Below are positions 38,351-46,858 of a stretch of DNA of 64,000 nt, in pieces; position 1 is the first letter of the stretch, and each line of letters starts with the position of its first letter. The DNA is from Beduinella massiliensis (GTDB lineage: Bacteria > Bacillota > Clostridia > Christensenellales > Aristaeellaceae), in the NCBI RefSeq assembly GCF_900199405.1, contig NZ_LT963430.1, forward strand, positions 1,302,001 to 1,366,000. The letters are read 5' to 3'. The notes beneath the pieces are model-generated. The model had not been told where the DNA came from, did no database searches, and saw nothing but the letters and a program-made list of their open reading frames with translations. The translations under genes were made by a program, and so were the position numbers.

Positions 38351-38689
38351 ATGGCAGTATCGTTACTGCTGCTGGGAAGGCGAATACGCGAAGCTCGCAA
38401 GCAGAAGAAATTCACGCAGGAGCAGCTTGCCGAGATGATCGATGTATCTCCCTCGCATATGTCAAAGGTGGAACGTGGCGAGAACCAAATTTCCCTTCTG
38501 GCCTTGGGTCGCCTTTGTGACGTATTGGACGTTCCTTTTGAGCTAATCGCGAGCGGCGCGTCCGTACCGGCAAATCCCGAATACAACCAGCAGTTTACCG
38601 CCATTCTTCAAGACTGCGATGAACAGACCATCGCGGCTATGCTGGACATATGCCAGCGTGTTAAGGATGTGCGCAATCTGCCTAAATAG
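38351..38689 (+). CDS. XRE-family transcriptional regulator
   Basis: A 112-residue protein with helix-turn-helix at residues about 8-62 (KKFTQEQLAEMIDVSPSHMSK, then VERGENQISLLA) and a C-terminal tail with LQDCDEQTIAAMLDICQRV, the variant tail motif found in other XRE proteins of this window. The ribosome-binding site is weak (GGATGTGATTGA before ATG). A perfect palindrome upstream may be its operator. Confidence 0.82.
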   Translation: MAVSLLLLGRRIREARKQKKFTQEQLAEMIDVSPSHMSKVERGENQISLLALGRLCDVLDVPFELIASGASVPANPEYNQQFTAILQDCDEQTIAAMLDICQRVKDVRNLPK

Positions 38690-38788
38690 GTTCAGCCTGT
38701 CGAAGCACCGGCCTATCTATGTACCACTTGGAATAATTCATAATACATAGAGCATACTTTTCCTCTATAAGTTCTCGAAACCAGCATC

Positions 38789-38812
38789 CATATAGGCTAC
38801 GTTGCCTATGGG
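38789..38812. promoter_or_regulatory. Inverted repeat upstream of XRE gene
   Basis: ATAGGC (38792-38797) and GCCTAT (38804-38809) lie 6 bp apart upstream of the gene at 38878. Related CGCCTATAT/ATATAGGCG arms occur at 10140-10176, and GCCTATATAG occurs at 37918. Confidence 0.4.
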
Positions 38813-38877
38813 GGTATATTGTCAGATTACGGGAAATCCTGGAGAATATTATCAGATAAAGTATAGGGGTGTTCGGC

Positions 38878-39231
38878 GTGCTGGATTATAAGAAACTTGG
38901 CCTCAACATCAAACGGGCTCGAATGAAGGCCGGTTTGACGCAGGAAGCTCTAGCCGGTCAGATGAAAATATCGCCGGATTACTATCGCAAGCTGGAACAC
39001 GGCGTGGTCCGCATTAACCTCGAGCGGTTGGAGCAAATCAGCGAGCTGCTGTCGGCCCGGATCGAAACCTTCTTCGCGGGTACTTATACGGTTCGAGACT
39101 TTGTCGAACCGCCAACGGACGGCGCTGAATTGGTTGAGGACATGCTGCATGGATGTAGTCCAAAGGGGATGGAAGCCATTTTATCCATCTGTGGCATCGT
39201 GTCGGAGCTGGATAAAGAGATTAAAAAATGA
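38878..39231 (+). CDS. XRE-family transcriptional regulator
   Basis: A 117-residue protein closely matching the one at 10857 in layout (MLDYKKLGLNIKRARMKAGL against MLSYRKLGVNIQKARLRRGL) and tail (LHGCSPKGMEAILSICGIV). The helix-turn-helix is at residues about 5-62. GTG at 38878 is chosen over GTG at 38869 because TAGGGGTG then sits at the right distance and the paralogue starts at the same residue. Its end overlaps the convergent gene at 39221 by 11 bp. Confidence 0.82.
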   Translation: MLDYKKLGLNIKRARMKAGLTQEALAGQMKISPDYYRKLEHGVVRINLERLEQISELLSARIETFFAGTYTVRDFVEPPTDGAELVEDMLHGCSPKGMEAILSICGIVSELDKEIKK

Positions 39232-39589
39232 TTTTACGGCTCGGCATTGGGGGTTGATTCCTGAGCCAATAAGCGCATTTTCGCAAGAAGAATAGAGGCA
39301 TAACCGCGTTTGTTGTTCCGGTGATTCTTTCGTACAAATCGGGGTCGTACTTCTTCGCGCGATCAGGAACGCGCCGTAATGTGCTGGCAACGGTTGAATA
39401 GTTGGTACCCTCTTTGTCAGCGATGTACTGATAAAGCGAGTTTCCATAAGGCACGTCCGAATACAGCGTATCCAGCGCGGTGTAGAAATACTTGAAATGA
39501 ACTCTCAGATAAAAGCACATGGCCTCCATTCGCGCATTGACGGGCTTTTTAATGGTTCTGCGTTCATCGTCGGGTATAGTGTTGCTCAT
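39221..39589 (-). CDS. Possible Spo0A C-terminal-like DNA-binding protein
   Basis: A 122-residue soluble protein. The middle part (FYTALDTLYSD, then SLYQYIADKEGTNYSTVAST and LRRVPDRA) resembles the helical Spo0A effector domain pattern (LYPDIAKKF-type helix followed by an ERAIRHAI-type recognition helix), without a receiver domain. The similarity is weak and judged by eye. ATG at 39589 is favoured over ATG at 39595 because AGAAAGAAGG ends right at the latter. It overlaps the convergent XRE gene by 11 bp. Confidence 0.5.
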   Translation of the reverse strand: MSNTIPDDERRTIKKPVNARMEAMCFYLRVHFKYFYTALDTLYSDVPYGNSLYQYIADKEGTNYSTVASTLRRVPDRAKKYDPDLYERITGTTNAVMPLFFLRKCAYWLRNQPPMPSRKIIF

Positions 39590-39631
39590 AATCATCCTTC
39601 TTTCTGTGCCGTATCAAGCAGAGCCAGCCTC

Positions 39632-39736
39632 TTATAACGCGGCAAAACACTCTCTTGGCTGGTACGGGGACTTTAGAAGCGGGGACTTCCGGGACGCTTT
39701 CGTTTCGCAGGCTCGGCTTGGAACCTCTGAGTCCAC
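39632..39736 (-). CDS. Possible 34-residue small protein
   Basis: GTG at 39736 follows AGGAGGGAATTGG at good spacing, and the frame runs 34 codons (MDSEVPSRACETKASRKSP onward) ahead of the gene at 39589. It is basic with Ser/Lys/Pro content and no known family. An overlapping frame starts at a GTG upstream. Coding status is uncertain; it could be a leader peptide. Confidence 0.25.
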   Translation of the reverse strand: MDSEVPSRACETKASRKSPLLKSPYQPRECFAAL

Positions 39737-39863
39737 CCAATTCCCTCCTTTTCTGTGCTGTAGTCACAGTTTTATTATATCATAAAAAGTCTGTATTCGG
39801 AAAATGAATCCTTATTTGGATTCTGGCAGACACTAAAAAATAGGACTATAGGAGGTAGTGAAA

Positions 39864-40241
39864 ATGATCAGCTACAAGATTGTCGGAAATCACATCAGGA
39901 ACGCAAGGCTACGGCTGGGGCTGAATCAAGCGGAGGCGGCGGAGCGGGCGGGAATATCAACGCCATATTACAGTAAGTATGAGCGGGGTGTCATCAAACC
40001 GAACCTCGACCGACTTGGAGATATATGTATCGCGTTGAACATTCCTCTGGAGACCGTGTTTCAAGGCGCATTGATTACGGAGGACCGGATACTGGATAAC
40101 ATGCCGCCAAGCGCGGAAGAGTTCGAGCAGTACTTGCAGGAGATCACCAAGAAGGCTGACGACCGAACAAAGAGAATTATGATGCGCATTTGTGATGAAC
40201 TGGCGAATCTACAGGCCGAGACGTCCAAAGAGGCTGAATAG
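39864..40241 (+). CDS. XRE-family transcriptional regulator
   Basis: A 125-residue protein with helix-turn-helix at residues about 6-62 (GLNQAEAAERAGISTPYYSK, then YERGVIKPNLDRL) and a helical C-terminal tail (KKADDRTKRIMMRICDELANL) related to the other tails. ATG at 39864 is chosen because AGGAGGT is 7 nt upstream; the GTG two codons earlier is too close. It is the last gene of the accessory block. Confidence 0.85.
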   Translation: MISYKIVGNHIRNARLRLGLNQAEAAERAGISTPYYSKYERGVIKPNLDRLGDICIALNIPLETVFQGALITEDRILDNMPPSAEEFEQYLQEITKKADDRTKRIMMRICDELANLQAETSKEAE

Positions 40242-40627
40242 CTCTCCTGCGCCCGTTCTTTTTTACCCCCTATTAGGATTTCGCCCAAGGATAGGGAATT
40301 TCGCGGATTTATATCCGAGTTTTATATTGTAAAAAACGCCTCTTCTTATACATCCGATACATCCGACATCGCGGCGATTGCGCAAATGGCGGACGATGCC
40401 GAAATGTCCTTTGTTCTGCAATGAGGGCATGACGGGTGCTGGGCGACGAAAGCCTTGTCCGTCGCCGCCTTTTTTTCAGCGCGCCGTGGAAGAAGCCGCC
40501 GGCGTAAGCCTCGATCGTTTTGGCCGATCAATTCGCCTATGGGCGCTTGATTTGGCGAGAAAACTATGATACAATTTGTTCAATTTGCCTCGGCAGATGG
40601 AAAACAAATGAAAGCGAGCAACGAACG
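40242..40627. other. Boundary region: degenerate repeat, terminator, and MATE promoter
   Basis: 40262-40310 resembles the 34405-34455 element (TACCCCCT followed by two TTTCGCC-like boxes). GGCGACG (40442-40448) pairs with CGTCGCC (40460-40466), then a T run. TTGATT (40547-40552) and TACAAT (40570-40575), 17 bp apart, serve the MATE gene. A frame ending near 40424 may be a gene remnant but cannot be identified. Confidence 0.5.
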
Positions 40628-41983
40628 ATGCGGCTCTTTTCGGACAAAAAATTCAACAGAAACCTGCTTCGGCTTGCCATGCCGATCGCCATTCAAAGCC
40701 TGATGCTGGCGGCCGTCGCCGCTGCGGACGCCTTTATGCTGGGGGGCGTGGAGCAAAACGCCATGTCGGCCGTATCGCTGGCTACGCAGATTCAGTTTAT
40801 CCAAAACATGATTCTGTCCTCCGTGACGGCGGCTGCGGGTATCCTGGGGGCTCAATACTGGGGAAAGCGGGACGCGGCGGCCATCAACCACATCTTCTGC
40901 ATGAGCATCCGCGTGTGCGGCCTGACCTCGCTGCTTTTTTTTGCGGCCTGCATGTTCATCCCGCGCTACTTGATGCTGCTCTTTACCGGTGAAGAAGCGC
41001 TCATCCGCATCGGCATCAGCTACCTGCGCATTGCGGGCTGGTCGTATCTGCTCACGGGCATTTCGCAGTGCTACCTGACCGTCATGAAGGTGACCGATCA
41101 TGCCGCGTCCTCCGCGAAAATCAGTTCGGTGACGGTGATGATCAACATTGTGCTGAACGCGGTGTTCATCTTCGGGCTGCTGGGCGTGCCCGCCATGGGC
41201 GTTCGCGGCGCAGCGGCCGCAACGCTGATTTCCCGCGTGGTCGAGCTGGTTTGGGCCATGGCGCTCTCCGGCAGGGCGGGCTACATCCGGCCGAACTGGA
41301 AGGGCCTGTTTCAACGCCACAAGCTGCTGGCGCTCGACTTCCGCAAGTGCTTTCTGCCCATTCTGGGGGCGAGCCTTTTGTGGGGCGTGGGCTTTACCTC
41401 CTACACCGCGTTCATGGGGCACATGGGGACGGACGCCGCGGCGGCCAACTCCATCGCTTCGGTCATCCGCGACCTGGTATGCTGCGTATGCAATGGACTG
41501 GCCAGCGGCGGCGGCATCCTGGTAGGCAACGAACTGGGCGCGGGCAACCTTGCGCGGGGCAGGCAATATGGCGACCGGCTGACCGTCATGGCCTTTCTGT
41601 GCGGCGTGATTTCTTCGCTGCTGATGTTTGCCCTCACGCCCCTGGTCCTCCGTTTTGTGAAGCTGACGGATGGTGCACGGGCGGAGCTCGTCGGCATGAT
41701 GGTCGTGATGGCGATCTACATGATCGGCCGTGCGGTGAATACCATCGTCATCAACGGCATATTCGCCGCGGGCGGCGACACACTCTTCGACATGTACAGC
41801 CTGGTGGTCACCATGTGGATGATCGCCGTGCCGTTGGCCGCGGCGGGCACGTTCCTGTTTCATTGGCCGGTGATCGTCGTGTATGCCTGCACCTGCCTTG
41901 ACGAGGTCGGCAAGATTCCGTGGGTGATGCTGCATTACAGGAAGTATATTTGGGTGAAGGATTTGACGCGCAATCAGGCGTAG
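40628..41983 (+). CDS. MATE-family efflux transporter
   Basis: A 451-residue, 12-helix MatE-family exporter. KFNRNLLRLAMPIAIQSLML, then VAAADAFMLG and ILGAQYWGKRD are typical. ATG at 40628 has only a weak purine-rich site (AAAGCGAGC). It is not closely similar to the MATE protein at 29785. It would export drugs or metabolites by ion antiport. It has its own promoter and may be read through into rtcB, 117 bp downstream. Confidence 0.9.
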   Translation: MRLFSDKKFNRNLLRLAMPIAIQSLMLAAVAAADAFMLGGVEQNAMSAVSLATQIQFIQNMILSSVTAAAGILGAQYWGKRDAAAINHIFCMSIRVCGLTSLLFFAACMFIPRYLMLLFTGEEALIRIGISYLRIAGWSYLLTGISQCYLTVMKVTDHAASSAKISSVTVMINIVLNAVFIFGLLGVPAMGVRGAAAATLISRVVELVWAMALSGRAGYIRPNWKGLFQRHKLLALDFRKCFLPILGASLLWGVGFTSYTAFMGHMGTDAAAANSIASVIRDLVCCVCNGLASGGGILVGNELGAGNLARGRQYGDRLTVMAFLCGVISSLLMFALTPLVLRFVKLTDGARAELVGMMVVMAIYMIGRAVNTIVINGIFAAGGDTLFDMYSLVVTMWMIAVPLAAAGTFLFHWPVIVVYACTCLDEVGKIPWVMLHYRKYIWVKDLTRNQA

Positions 41984-42100
41984 GCTCCCGGGCCTGCGGT
42001 TAAATCCGGTGCCTGTCTGCTTGCGGCGCCCTTGCGGGGCCGGGAGCGCAAAGCGTGAGGGACTGGAAAAGTGCGGCCAGGACGGCGAGGAGGGAACACA

Positions 42101-43315
42101 ATGCTGGAAGTTCAGGGCCTGTGCAACACGGCCAAGGTCTTCACCGATGCGCTGGAGTCCACGGCGCTCGCGCAGATTCAAGCGCTGTGCAATCAGGCGT
42201 TTACCCAAGGCAGCAGGCTTCGCATCATGCCGGACGTGCATGCCGGAGCGGGCTGCACCATTGGAACGACGATGACGATTTCGGACAAAGTGGTGCCGAA
42301 TCTGGTGGGCGTAGATATCGGGTGCGGCATGGAAACCGTCCGGCTGGCGGAAAAGCGGCTGGAACTGCCCAAGCTGGACGCGCTCATCCGCAAACGGATT
42401 CCTTCGGGCTTTTCGGTCAGGACAGACCCGCATGCGCTGGCGAAGGAGATCGACCTGTCTGCGCTGCGCTGCCGCGCCGCCTGCAACTTGAATCGCGATT
42501 ATGCCAGCATCGGCACGCTGGGCGGCGGCAACCACTTCATCGAGGTGGATCGCGATGAGGAGGGCAGCCTCTACCTGGTCGTGCATTCGGGCAGCCGCCA
42601 TCTGGGGCTGGAGGTGGCGAAGCACTATCAGGAAGCCGGGTTTGCGCAGCTCAACAAAGGCGACCCTGCGGATTTGAACGCGTTGATCGCGCAGTACAAG
42701 GCGCAGGGCCGGGATCGGGAAATTTCGCAGGCCATCAAGGCCTGGAAAGCGGAAAACCGCAGTGAAATCCCCTTTGCGCTGGCCTATGTGAGCGGGGAAC
42801 TGTTTGACGACTACATTCACGACATGAAGCTCGTGCAGCGCTTTGCTGCGCTGAACCGTCAGGCCATGGTCGGCGAGATCATGAAGGGGATGAAGCTGCA
42901 CGAGGAGGAACGGTTTACGACCGTCCATAACTACATCGACACCGAGACGATGGTCCTGCGCAAGGGGGCGGTATCCGCAAAGGCGGGGGAAACCCTGCTC
43001 ATCCCCATCAACATGCGCGACGGCAGCCTGATCTGCACGGGCAAAGGAAACGCGGACTGGAACCAATCCGCGCCGCATGGCGCGGGCCGTCTGATGAGCC
43101 GCGCGGAGGCCAAACGGCAGTTTACCGTGGCCGCCTATAAAAAAGAAATGGAAGGCGTATTTTCAACCTCCGTGGACAAGGACACGCTGGACGAATGCCC
43201 CATGGCCTACAAACCGATGGAGGACATCCTGCGGCAGATCGGGCCGACGGCGGAGGTGCGGAAGGTCATCAAGCCAATCTACAATTTCAAGGCGGCGGAG
43301 GAGCCCGCGCGATGA
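42101..43315 (+). CDS. rtcB: RNA-splicing ligase RtcB
   Basis: A 404-residue GTP- and Mn-dependent RNA ligase that joins 2',3'-cyclic phosphate (or 3'-phosphate) ends to 5'-OH ends. Active-site features are visible: DVHAG (Asp45, His47), VGVDIGCGM (Asp72, Cys75), GGGNHFIE, VHSGSR, and the guanylylated His326 in APHGAGR. ATG at 42101 follows CGAGGAGGG. No archease or rtcA/rtcR gene is adjacent. Its role is probably tRNA or rRNA repair. Confidence 0.95.
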   Translation: MLEVQGLCNTAKVFTDALESTALAQIQALCNQAFTQGSRLRIMPDVHAGAGCTIGTTMTISDKVVPNLVGVDIGCGMETVRLAEKRLELPKLDALIRKRIPSGFSVRTDPHALAKEIDLSALRCRAACNLNRDYASIGTLGGGNHFIEVDRDEEGSLYLVVHSGSRHLGLEVAKHYQEAGFAQLNKGDPADLNALIAQYKAQGRDREISQAIKAWKAENRSEIPFALAYVSGELFDDYIHDMKLVQRFAALNRQAMVGEIMKGMKLHEEERFTTVHNYIDTETMVLRKGAVSAKAGETLLIPINMRDGSLICTGKGNADWNQSAPHGAGRLMSRAEAKRQFTVAAYKKEMEGVFSTSVDKDTLDECPMAYKPMEDILRQIGPTAEVRKVIKPIYNFKAAEEPAR

Positions 43316-43411
43316 GCGCAAACGTTTTGACCGCCCGTCCCCAGGATTGCATCACTTCGGCGGAATGCGGACGACAATCGTTGGGCGAAGCGACTAAATC
43401 GCAATATGGAC

Positions 43412-43440
43412 TTGCAAACGCATGCCGGGAATGTTAAAAT
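43412..43440 (+). promoter_or_regulatory. Promoter of the NUP-family gene
   Basis: TTGCAA (43412-43417) and TAAAAT (43435-43440), 17-bp spacer. Confidence 0.6.
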
Positions 43441-43546
43441 AACCGGCGGAAGCTGTTCCGGATGGCCTGCAAAGGGACGGAGCAGCTTCTTCTGGTTGCT
43501 TGGTACACCGAAGATTCAAACGCATCCGTTTGAGAGGAGAAACGAA

Positions 43547-44566
43547 ATGAAGAAACTGATTGCCACCCTGCTGGTAGCCGTGCTGCTGTTTCCCGCCGTG
43601 CTCGCCTTCACTGAGGGCGATGCCCCCATCGAGATCAAGGTGCTCATCCTGCCCAAGTTTGAGGTGGACGAGCTGGCCGGCGATTTCCCCGGAGAGGCCC
43701 AGTATTACTATGAGGCCTACTGCGACGGCGGCGACGCCTACGACATCAAGGGCGGCTTTGAGGACAACAAGCTCTACGTGAAGGACGGCGTCGCCCTGTA
43801 CGTGACCGGCATGGGCAAGGTCAACACCGCCCTGAGCCTGAACGCCATCCTGCTGGACAGCCGCTTTGACTTTTCCAACGCGTACATCCTGAGCACGGGC
43901 TGCGCCGGTTCCGCCATCGAGTACGGCGTGATGGGCGACGTGTTCGTCATCACCGCCGCCGTCGATTTCGACCTGGGCCACCATGCGGACGTCCGCGACC
44001 TCTCCGAGGGCGCGACGACCACCTGGTTCCACGATGAAGGGTACGACAGCGCCTCGTGCAAGATTCTCGACAAGGACCTGATGGACAGGGTCTACAACCT
44101 CGTGAAGGACGTCAAGATCGAGACGACCGAGAAGACCCGCGCTTACATGGCCGCCGCGTTCGACAATGCCGACTGGGCCGTGCGCGACCCGCAGGTGCTG
44201 CGCGGTACCACCGTCTCCGGCGACAACTACTGGAAGGGCTACTACGACCATGCCAACGCCGTGCTCATGACCGAGACCTACGGCTGCCCTGACCCGTATG
44301 CGCTGACCGAGATGGAGGATTCCGCGCTGGGCGTCGTGCTCGACCGTTTGGGCATGCTCGACCGCTACATCATCATCCGCGACTCGGTAAACATGGACGT
44401 GTTCATGAACGGCGCCACGGCTGAAAGCCTCTGGGACCCGAACTTTGACGGCTCCCTCGCTTCCGAGGACAGCGTCGAGTCCGCCGACATCTTTGCCACC
44501 GCCATGGAGAACAACTTTAAGGTCGGCAGCGTCGTGGTAGAGGCCATCCTCAACGGCACGCTCTGA
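43547..44566 (+). CDS. NUP-family purine nucleoside permease/binding protein
   Basis: A 339-residue exported protein: signal peptide about residues 1-20 (LLVAVLLFPAVLA), then the NUP fold, related to nucleoside phosphorylases. Family segments are KVLILPKFEVDELAGDFPGE, GMGKVNTALSLNAIL, TGCAGSAIEYGVMGDVF and MTETYG. NUP proteins are named from a Candida nucleoside permease; the bacterial role is poorly known and a soluble, exported phosphorylase-like enzyme is possible. ATG at 43547 has GAGAGGAG upstream. A good terminator follows. Confidence 0.8.
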   Translation: MKKLIATLLVAVLLFPAVLAFTEGDAPIEIKVLILPKFEVDELAGDFPGEAQYYYEAYCDGGDAYDIKGGFEDNKLYVKDGVALYVTGMGKVNTALSLNAILLDSRFDFSNAYILSTGCAGSAIEYGVMGDVFVITAAVDFDLGHHADVRDLSEGATTTWFHDEGYDSASCKILDKDLMDRVYNLVKDVKIETTEKTRAYMAAAFDNADWAVRDPQVLRGTTVSGDNYWKGYYDHANAVLMTETYGCPDPYALTEMEDSALGVVLDRLGMLDRYIIIRDSVNMDVFMNGATAESLWDPNFDGSLASEDSVESADIFATAMENNFKVGSVVVEAILNGTL

Positions 44567-44586
44567 TCCGGGTGTTTTGCCTTCAC

Positions 44587-44616
44587 AAGCCTCGCCTTCG
44601 GGCGGGGCTTTTTGTT
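44587..44616 (+). terminator. Terminator after NUP gene
   Basis: AAGCCTCGCC pairs with GGCGGGGCTT around a TTCG tetraloop (44587-44610, one G-U), then TTTTG. Confidence 0.85.
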
Positions 44617-44679
44617 TGGCGGGCGTTTTTGCCGCGGCCGCGAGCAAAAGCGCGGAAGAACCCGGCATCCGGCGAGGGA

Positions 44680-44708
44680 TTGACAACCAGAAGCGACTTT
44701 ATTATACT
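44680..44708 (+). promoter_or_regulatory. Promoter of the MoaE-like gene
   Basis: TTGACA (44680-44685) and TATACT (44703-44708), 17-bp spacer. Confidence 0.8.
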
Positions 44709-44739
44709 TAACCCCATGCAAATCAGGGAGGGACGAAAC

Positions 44740-45135
44740 ATGAGCAAGAACACAAAGCCGTCGATGGACCAGTGGATGCAGGAGGCCAAAGCGGACGCAA
44801 GCGCTGCCGATTGCGGCATGTACCTGATACACAACGGCGTGGTGCGCCAGACCGCCAAGGCGAAGGTGCGCCAGGGCGATGAAAATACGAAGCCGGTAAC
44901 CGGCATGGCGTTCGGTTACGACGAACAGAAGGTCTCCGCCGCGATTGCGGATACCTATAAGATGCCGGGCGTTTACTATGTGCGGGTGTGGCTGAACGAG
45001 GGACGCCTGGACGTGGGCGACGACATCATGCAGGTGCTCATCGGCGGCGACATTCGTCCGCACGTCATCGACGCCCTTCAGGCGCTGGTGGGGCAGATCA
45101 AGCAGAACTGCGTCAGTGAAACGGAAATCTACTGA
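44740..45135 (+). CDS. MoaE-like protein
   Basis: A 131-residue soluble protein resembling the larger molybdopterin synthase subunit fold (VRVWLNEGRLDVGDDIMQVL, then IGGDIRPHVIDALQ). No other molybdenum cofactor genes are nearby, and catalytic Lys residues of true MoaE cannot be assigned with confidence, so it may be a divergent paralogue with another role. ATG at 44740 follows AGGGAGGGACG. Expressed from its own consensus promoter. Confidence 0.6.
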   Translation: MSKNTKPSMDQWMQEAKADASAADCGMYLIHNGVVRQTAKAKVRQGDENTKPVTGMAFGYDEQKVSAAIADTYKMPGVYYVRVWLNEGRLDVGDDIMQVLIGGDIRPHVIDALQALVGQIKQNCVSETEIY

Positions 45136-45248
45136 ACAGGAGTCCGCCCGGCCCGCAGCCGGACGGATTTTGCATTTTCGCAGGCGCGTTTCGATTGGCG
45201 GACGCGCGGGCACTCTATTGGCGATGGAAATGAAAGGAGGCGGCAGAC

Positions 45249-45779
45249 ATGCTGACGCTTCGGCGGCACGCGGACTGGGACGGGGCGATGGACGAGGTCT
45301 GGGCCCTTTATGAGGCGAGCTTTCCGCTGCATGAAAGGCGGCGCAGGGAGGATCAGACGCAGGCGATGCGGGAGCCGAACTTCCGCTGCCTGAGCGCGTG
45401 GGATGGGAGCGTGTTTGCGGGGCTGGCGCTTTGCTGGGCATGGCCCTGCGGCATCTACGTGGAGCATCTGGCCGTAGCGCCTGAGCTTCGCGGACGGCGC
45501 TATGGAGCGCGCATCCTTGCGGCGCTCAAGGAAGAGGGACGTCCTCTGATTCTGGAGATCGATCCGCCGGTGGACGAGATCTCGGAGCGCCGGGAGCGCT
45601 TTTACCTGCGGGAAGGGTTTTTGCCAAACGGGTTCAAACACGTGCACCCCTCCTACCGGCACGCCTGCGCGCCGCATCCGCTGAAGATCATGAGCTGGCC
45701 GGAGGCGCTTTCGGAAGAGAACTATGCGGACTTTCTAAAGCGGCTGCGGGTTGAGGCGATGCAATACGCGGAAAAATGA
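45249..45779 (+). CDS. GNAT-family N-acetyltransferase
   Basis: A 176-residue acetyltransferase. The acetyl-CoA binding motif is IYVEHLAVAPELRGRRYGAR near residue 75 (RGRRYG matching R/QxxGxG/A), followed by a conserved ILEIDPP strand near 100 and EGFLPNGF near 125. It transfers acetyl groups to an unknown amine. GAAAGGAGG precedes ATG. It is followed by a strong terminator. Confidence 0.85.
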   Translation: MLTLRRHADWDGAMDEVWALYEASFPLHERRRREDQTQAMREPNFRCLSAWDGSVFAGLALCWAWPCGIYVEHLAVAPELRGRRYGARILAALKEEGRPLILEIDPPVDEISERRERFYLREGFLPNGFKHVHPSYRHACAPHPLKIMSWPEALSEENYADFLKRLRVEAMQYAEK

Positions 45780-45784
45780 GACGG

Positions 45785-45808
45785 AACGGCCGCGAAACGG
45801 CCGTTTTT
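45785..45808 (+). terminator. Terminator of GNAT gene
   Basis: AACGGCCG pairs with CGGCCGTT around CGAAA (45785-45805), then TTT. A second terminator-like hairpin, CCGGGGC to GCCCGG then TCTTTTTG, lies at 45831-45868. Confidence 0.8.
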
Positions 45809-45941
45809 GGACGGAAAAATGAAACGAATGCCGGGGCTTCCCAGAGTGGGTGGCGCCCGGTCTTTTTGTGTCCTTTTTGGTCATGCAAATGCAGAAAAAC
45901 AGGGCCCGCGGCAGGCTGAACAGAAAAGAATACTTTTATGC

Positions 45942-45970
45942 TTGACATATGACCTGTAAAATGCTATTGT
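45942..45970 (+). promoter_or_regulatory. Promoter of the sigma-factor operon
   Basis: TTGACA (45942-45947) and TATTGT (45965-45970), 17-bp spacer; the first gene starts 260 bp downstream. Confidence 0.75.
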
Positions 45971-45976
45971 GCTTTT

Positions 45977-46230
45977 GAAAAAGATATAAATATCCAAATA
46001 GTGTGCATTATCCTAATGACTTTTGACGAAAAAAGTCGTCACGGATTTATTGGTAATAAGAAGTAAATCCACACAAAATGGTAACTATTAGAATTTATCG
46101 GCAAAGGTGGTGCGGGCCGTTGATGCTGGAAAATATCAACGGCTTCATTTTATGGGTCAATGCTGTCCATTGCGGCGGCAATGGGCCGGCGGGGTCATAC
46201 AAAAGAAAACGCGCATGGGAGTGAAGCAGT
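45977..46230 (+). promoter_or_regulatory. Long structured leader of the sigma-factor operon
   Basis: Three successive hairpins: GACTTTT/AAAAGTC (46018-46037), GGATTTA/TAAATCC (46043-46070), and GCCGTTGAT/ATCAACGGC (46116-46143) followed by TTCATTTTA. The last resembles a terminator, suggesting attenuation. I recognise no known riboswitch. Confidence 0.5.
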
Positions 46231-46806
46231 ATGGAGGATACGCTTTGTTGGATAAGGGAACTGTACGAACGGAATTTTGTTCGCATGCACAACATAGGCA
46301 GGACGTTTATCTTTCAACGGAATTACGGTACACATGAGAACAATGCCGTGGAAGACCTGATACATGACGTATTTGAGATGCTGATAAACGACGCAGAAAT
46401 CCTAAAGACCCACGCCAACATCGACGGATGGCTGACCATCACCTTGAAGTACAAGCTGATGGATTACAACAAGCACAGCCTCGTTCGGTTCAACAACGAG
46501 GTCTTTCCCGCCGAACACGTGGAATGGTACGACTTCGTCGATACCAGGCGCGCCGACCGGTCGGAGGACGCGCTGTTGGATCGGCTCATCACGGAAGAAC
46601 ACATGCGCCAGTTGGAGAAGCTGCTCGGCAAGGAGGACATGAAGTTCTTTTATGAATACTGTTTAGAGCACACGCCCGCCAACGAAATTGCGAAGCGTTA
46701 CAACATGAGCACAAACGCGGTTTACGCCCGCGCGAACCGGCTACGCAGGAAGATTTTGAATCATCCAGAAATTTTTGCGCTCGTCATCCTCCTTTTTTTC
46801 TATTAA
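46231..46806 (+). CDS. ECF-like RNA polymerase sigma factor
   Basis: A 191-residue protein. Residues about 10-85 fit sigma region 2 (RNFVRMHNIGRTFIF, AVEDLIHDVFEMLI, WLTITLKYKLMDYNKH). Residues about 125-180 fit region 4 with a helix-turn-helix (HTPANEIAKRYNMSTNAVYAR, then ANRLRRKIL). The linker is acidic. It differs from typical ECF factors in its hydrophobic C-terminal end (FALVILLFFY). GGGAGTG lies before ATG. It leads an operon with a DUF4367 membrane protein, likely its anti-sigma partner. Confidence 0.8.
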   Translation: MEDTLCWIRELYERNFVRMHNIGRTFIFQRNYGTHENNAVEDLIHDVFEMLINDAEILKTHANIDGWLTITLKYKLMDYNKHSLVRFNNEVFPAEHVEWYDFVDTRRADRSEDALLDRLITEEHMRQLEKLLGKEDMKFFYEYCLEHTPANEIAKRYNMSTNAVYARANRLRRKILNHPEIFALVILLFFY

Positions 46807-46858
46807 GCCGTAAGATTTCCGCCGCTGAATCAATAAAGATTACGTAGGGGTGTTGAAA

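Noticed and set aside
40580-43078. 832-codon antisense frame opposite the MATE and rtcB genes
   Set aside because: Shadow of two well-identified plus-strand genes.
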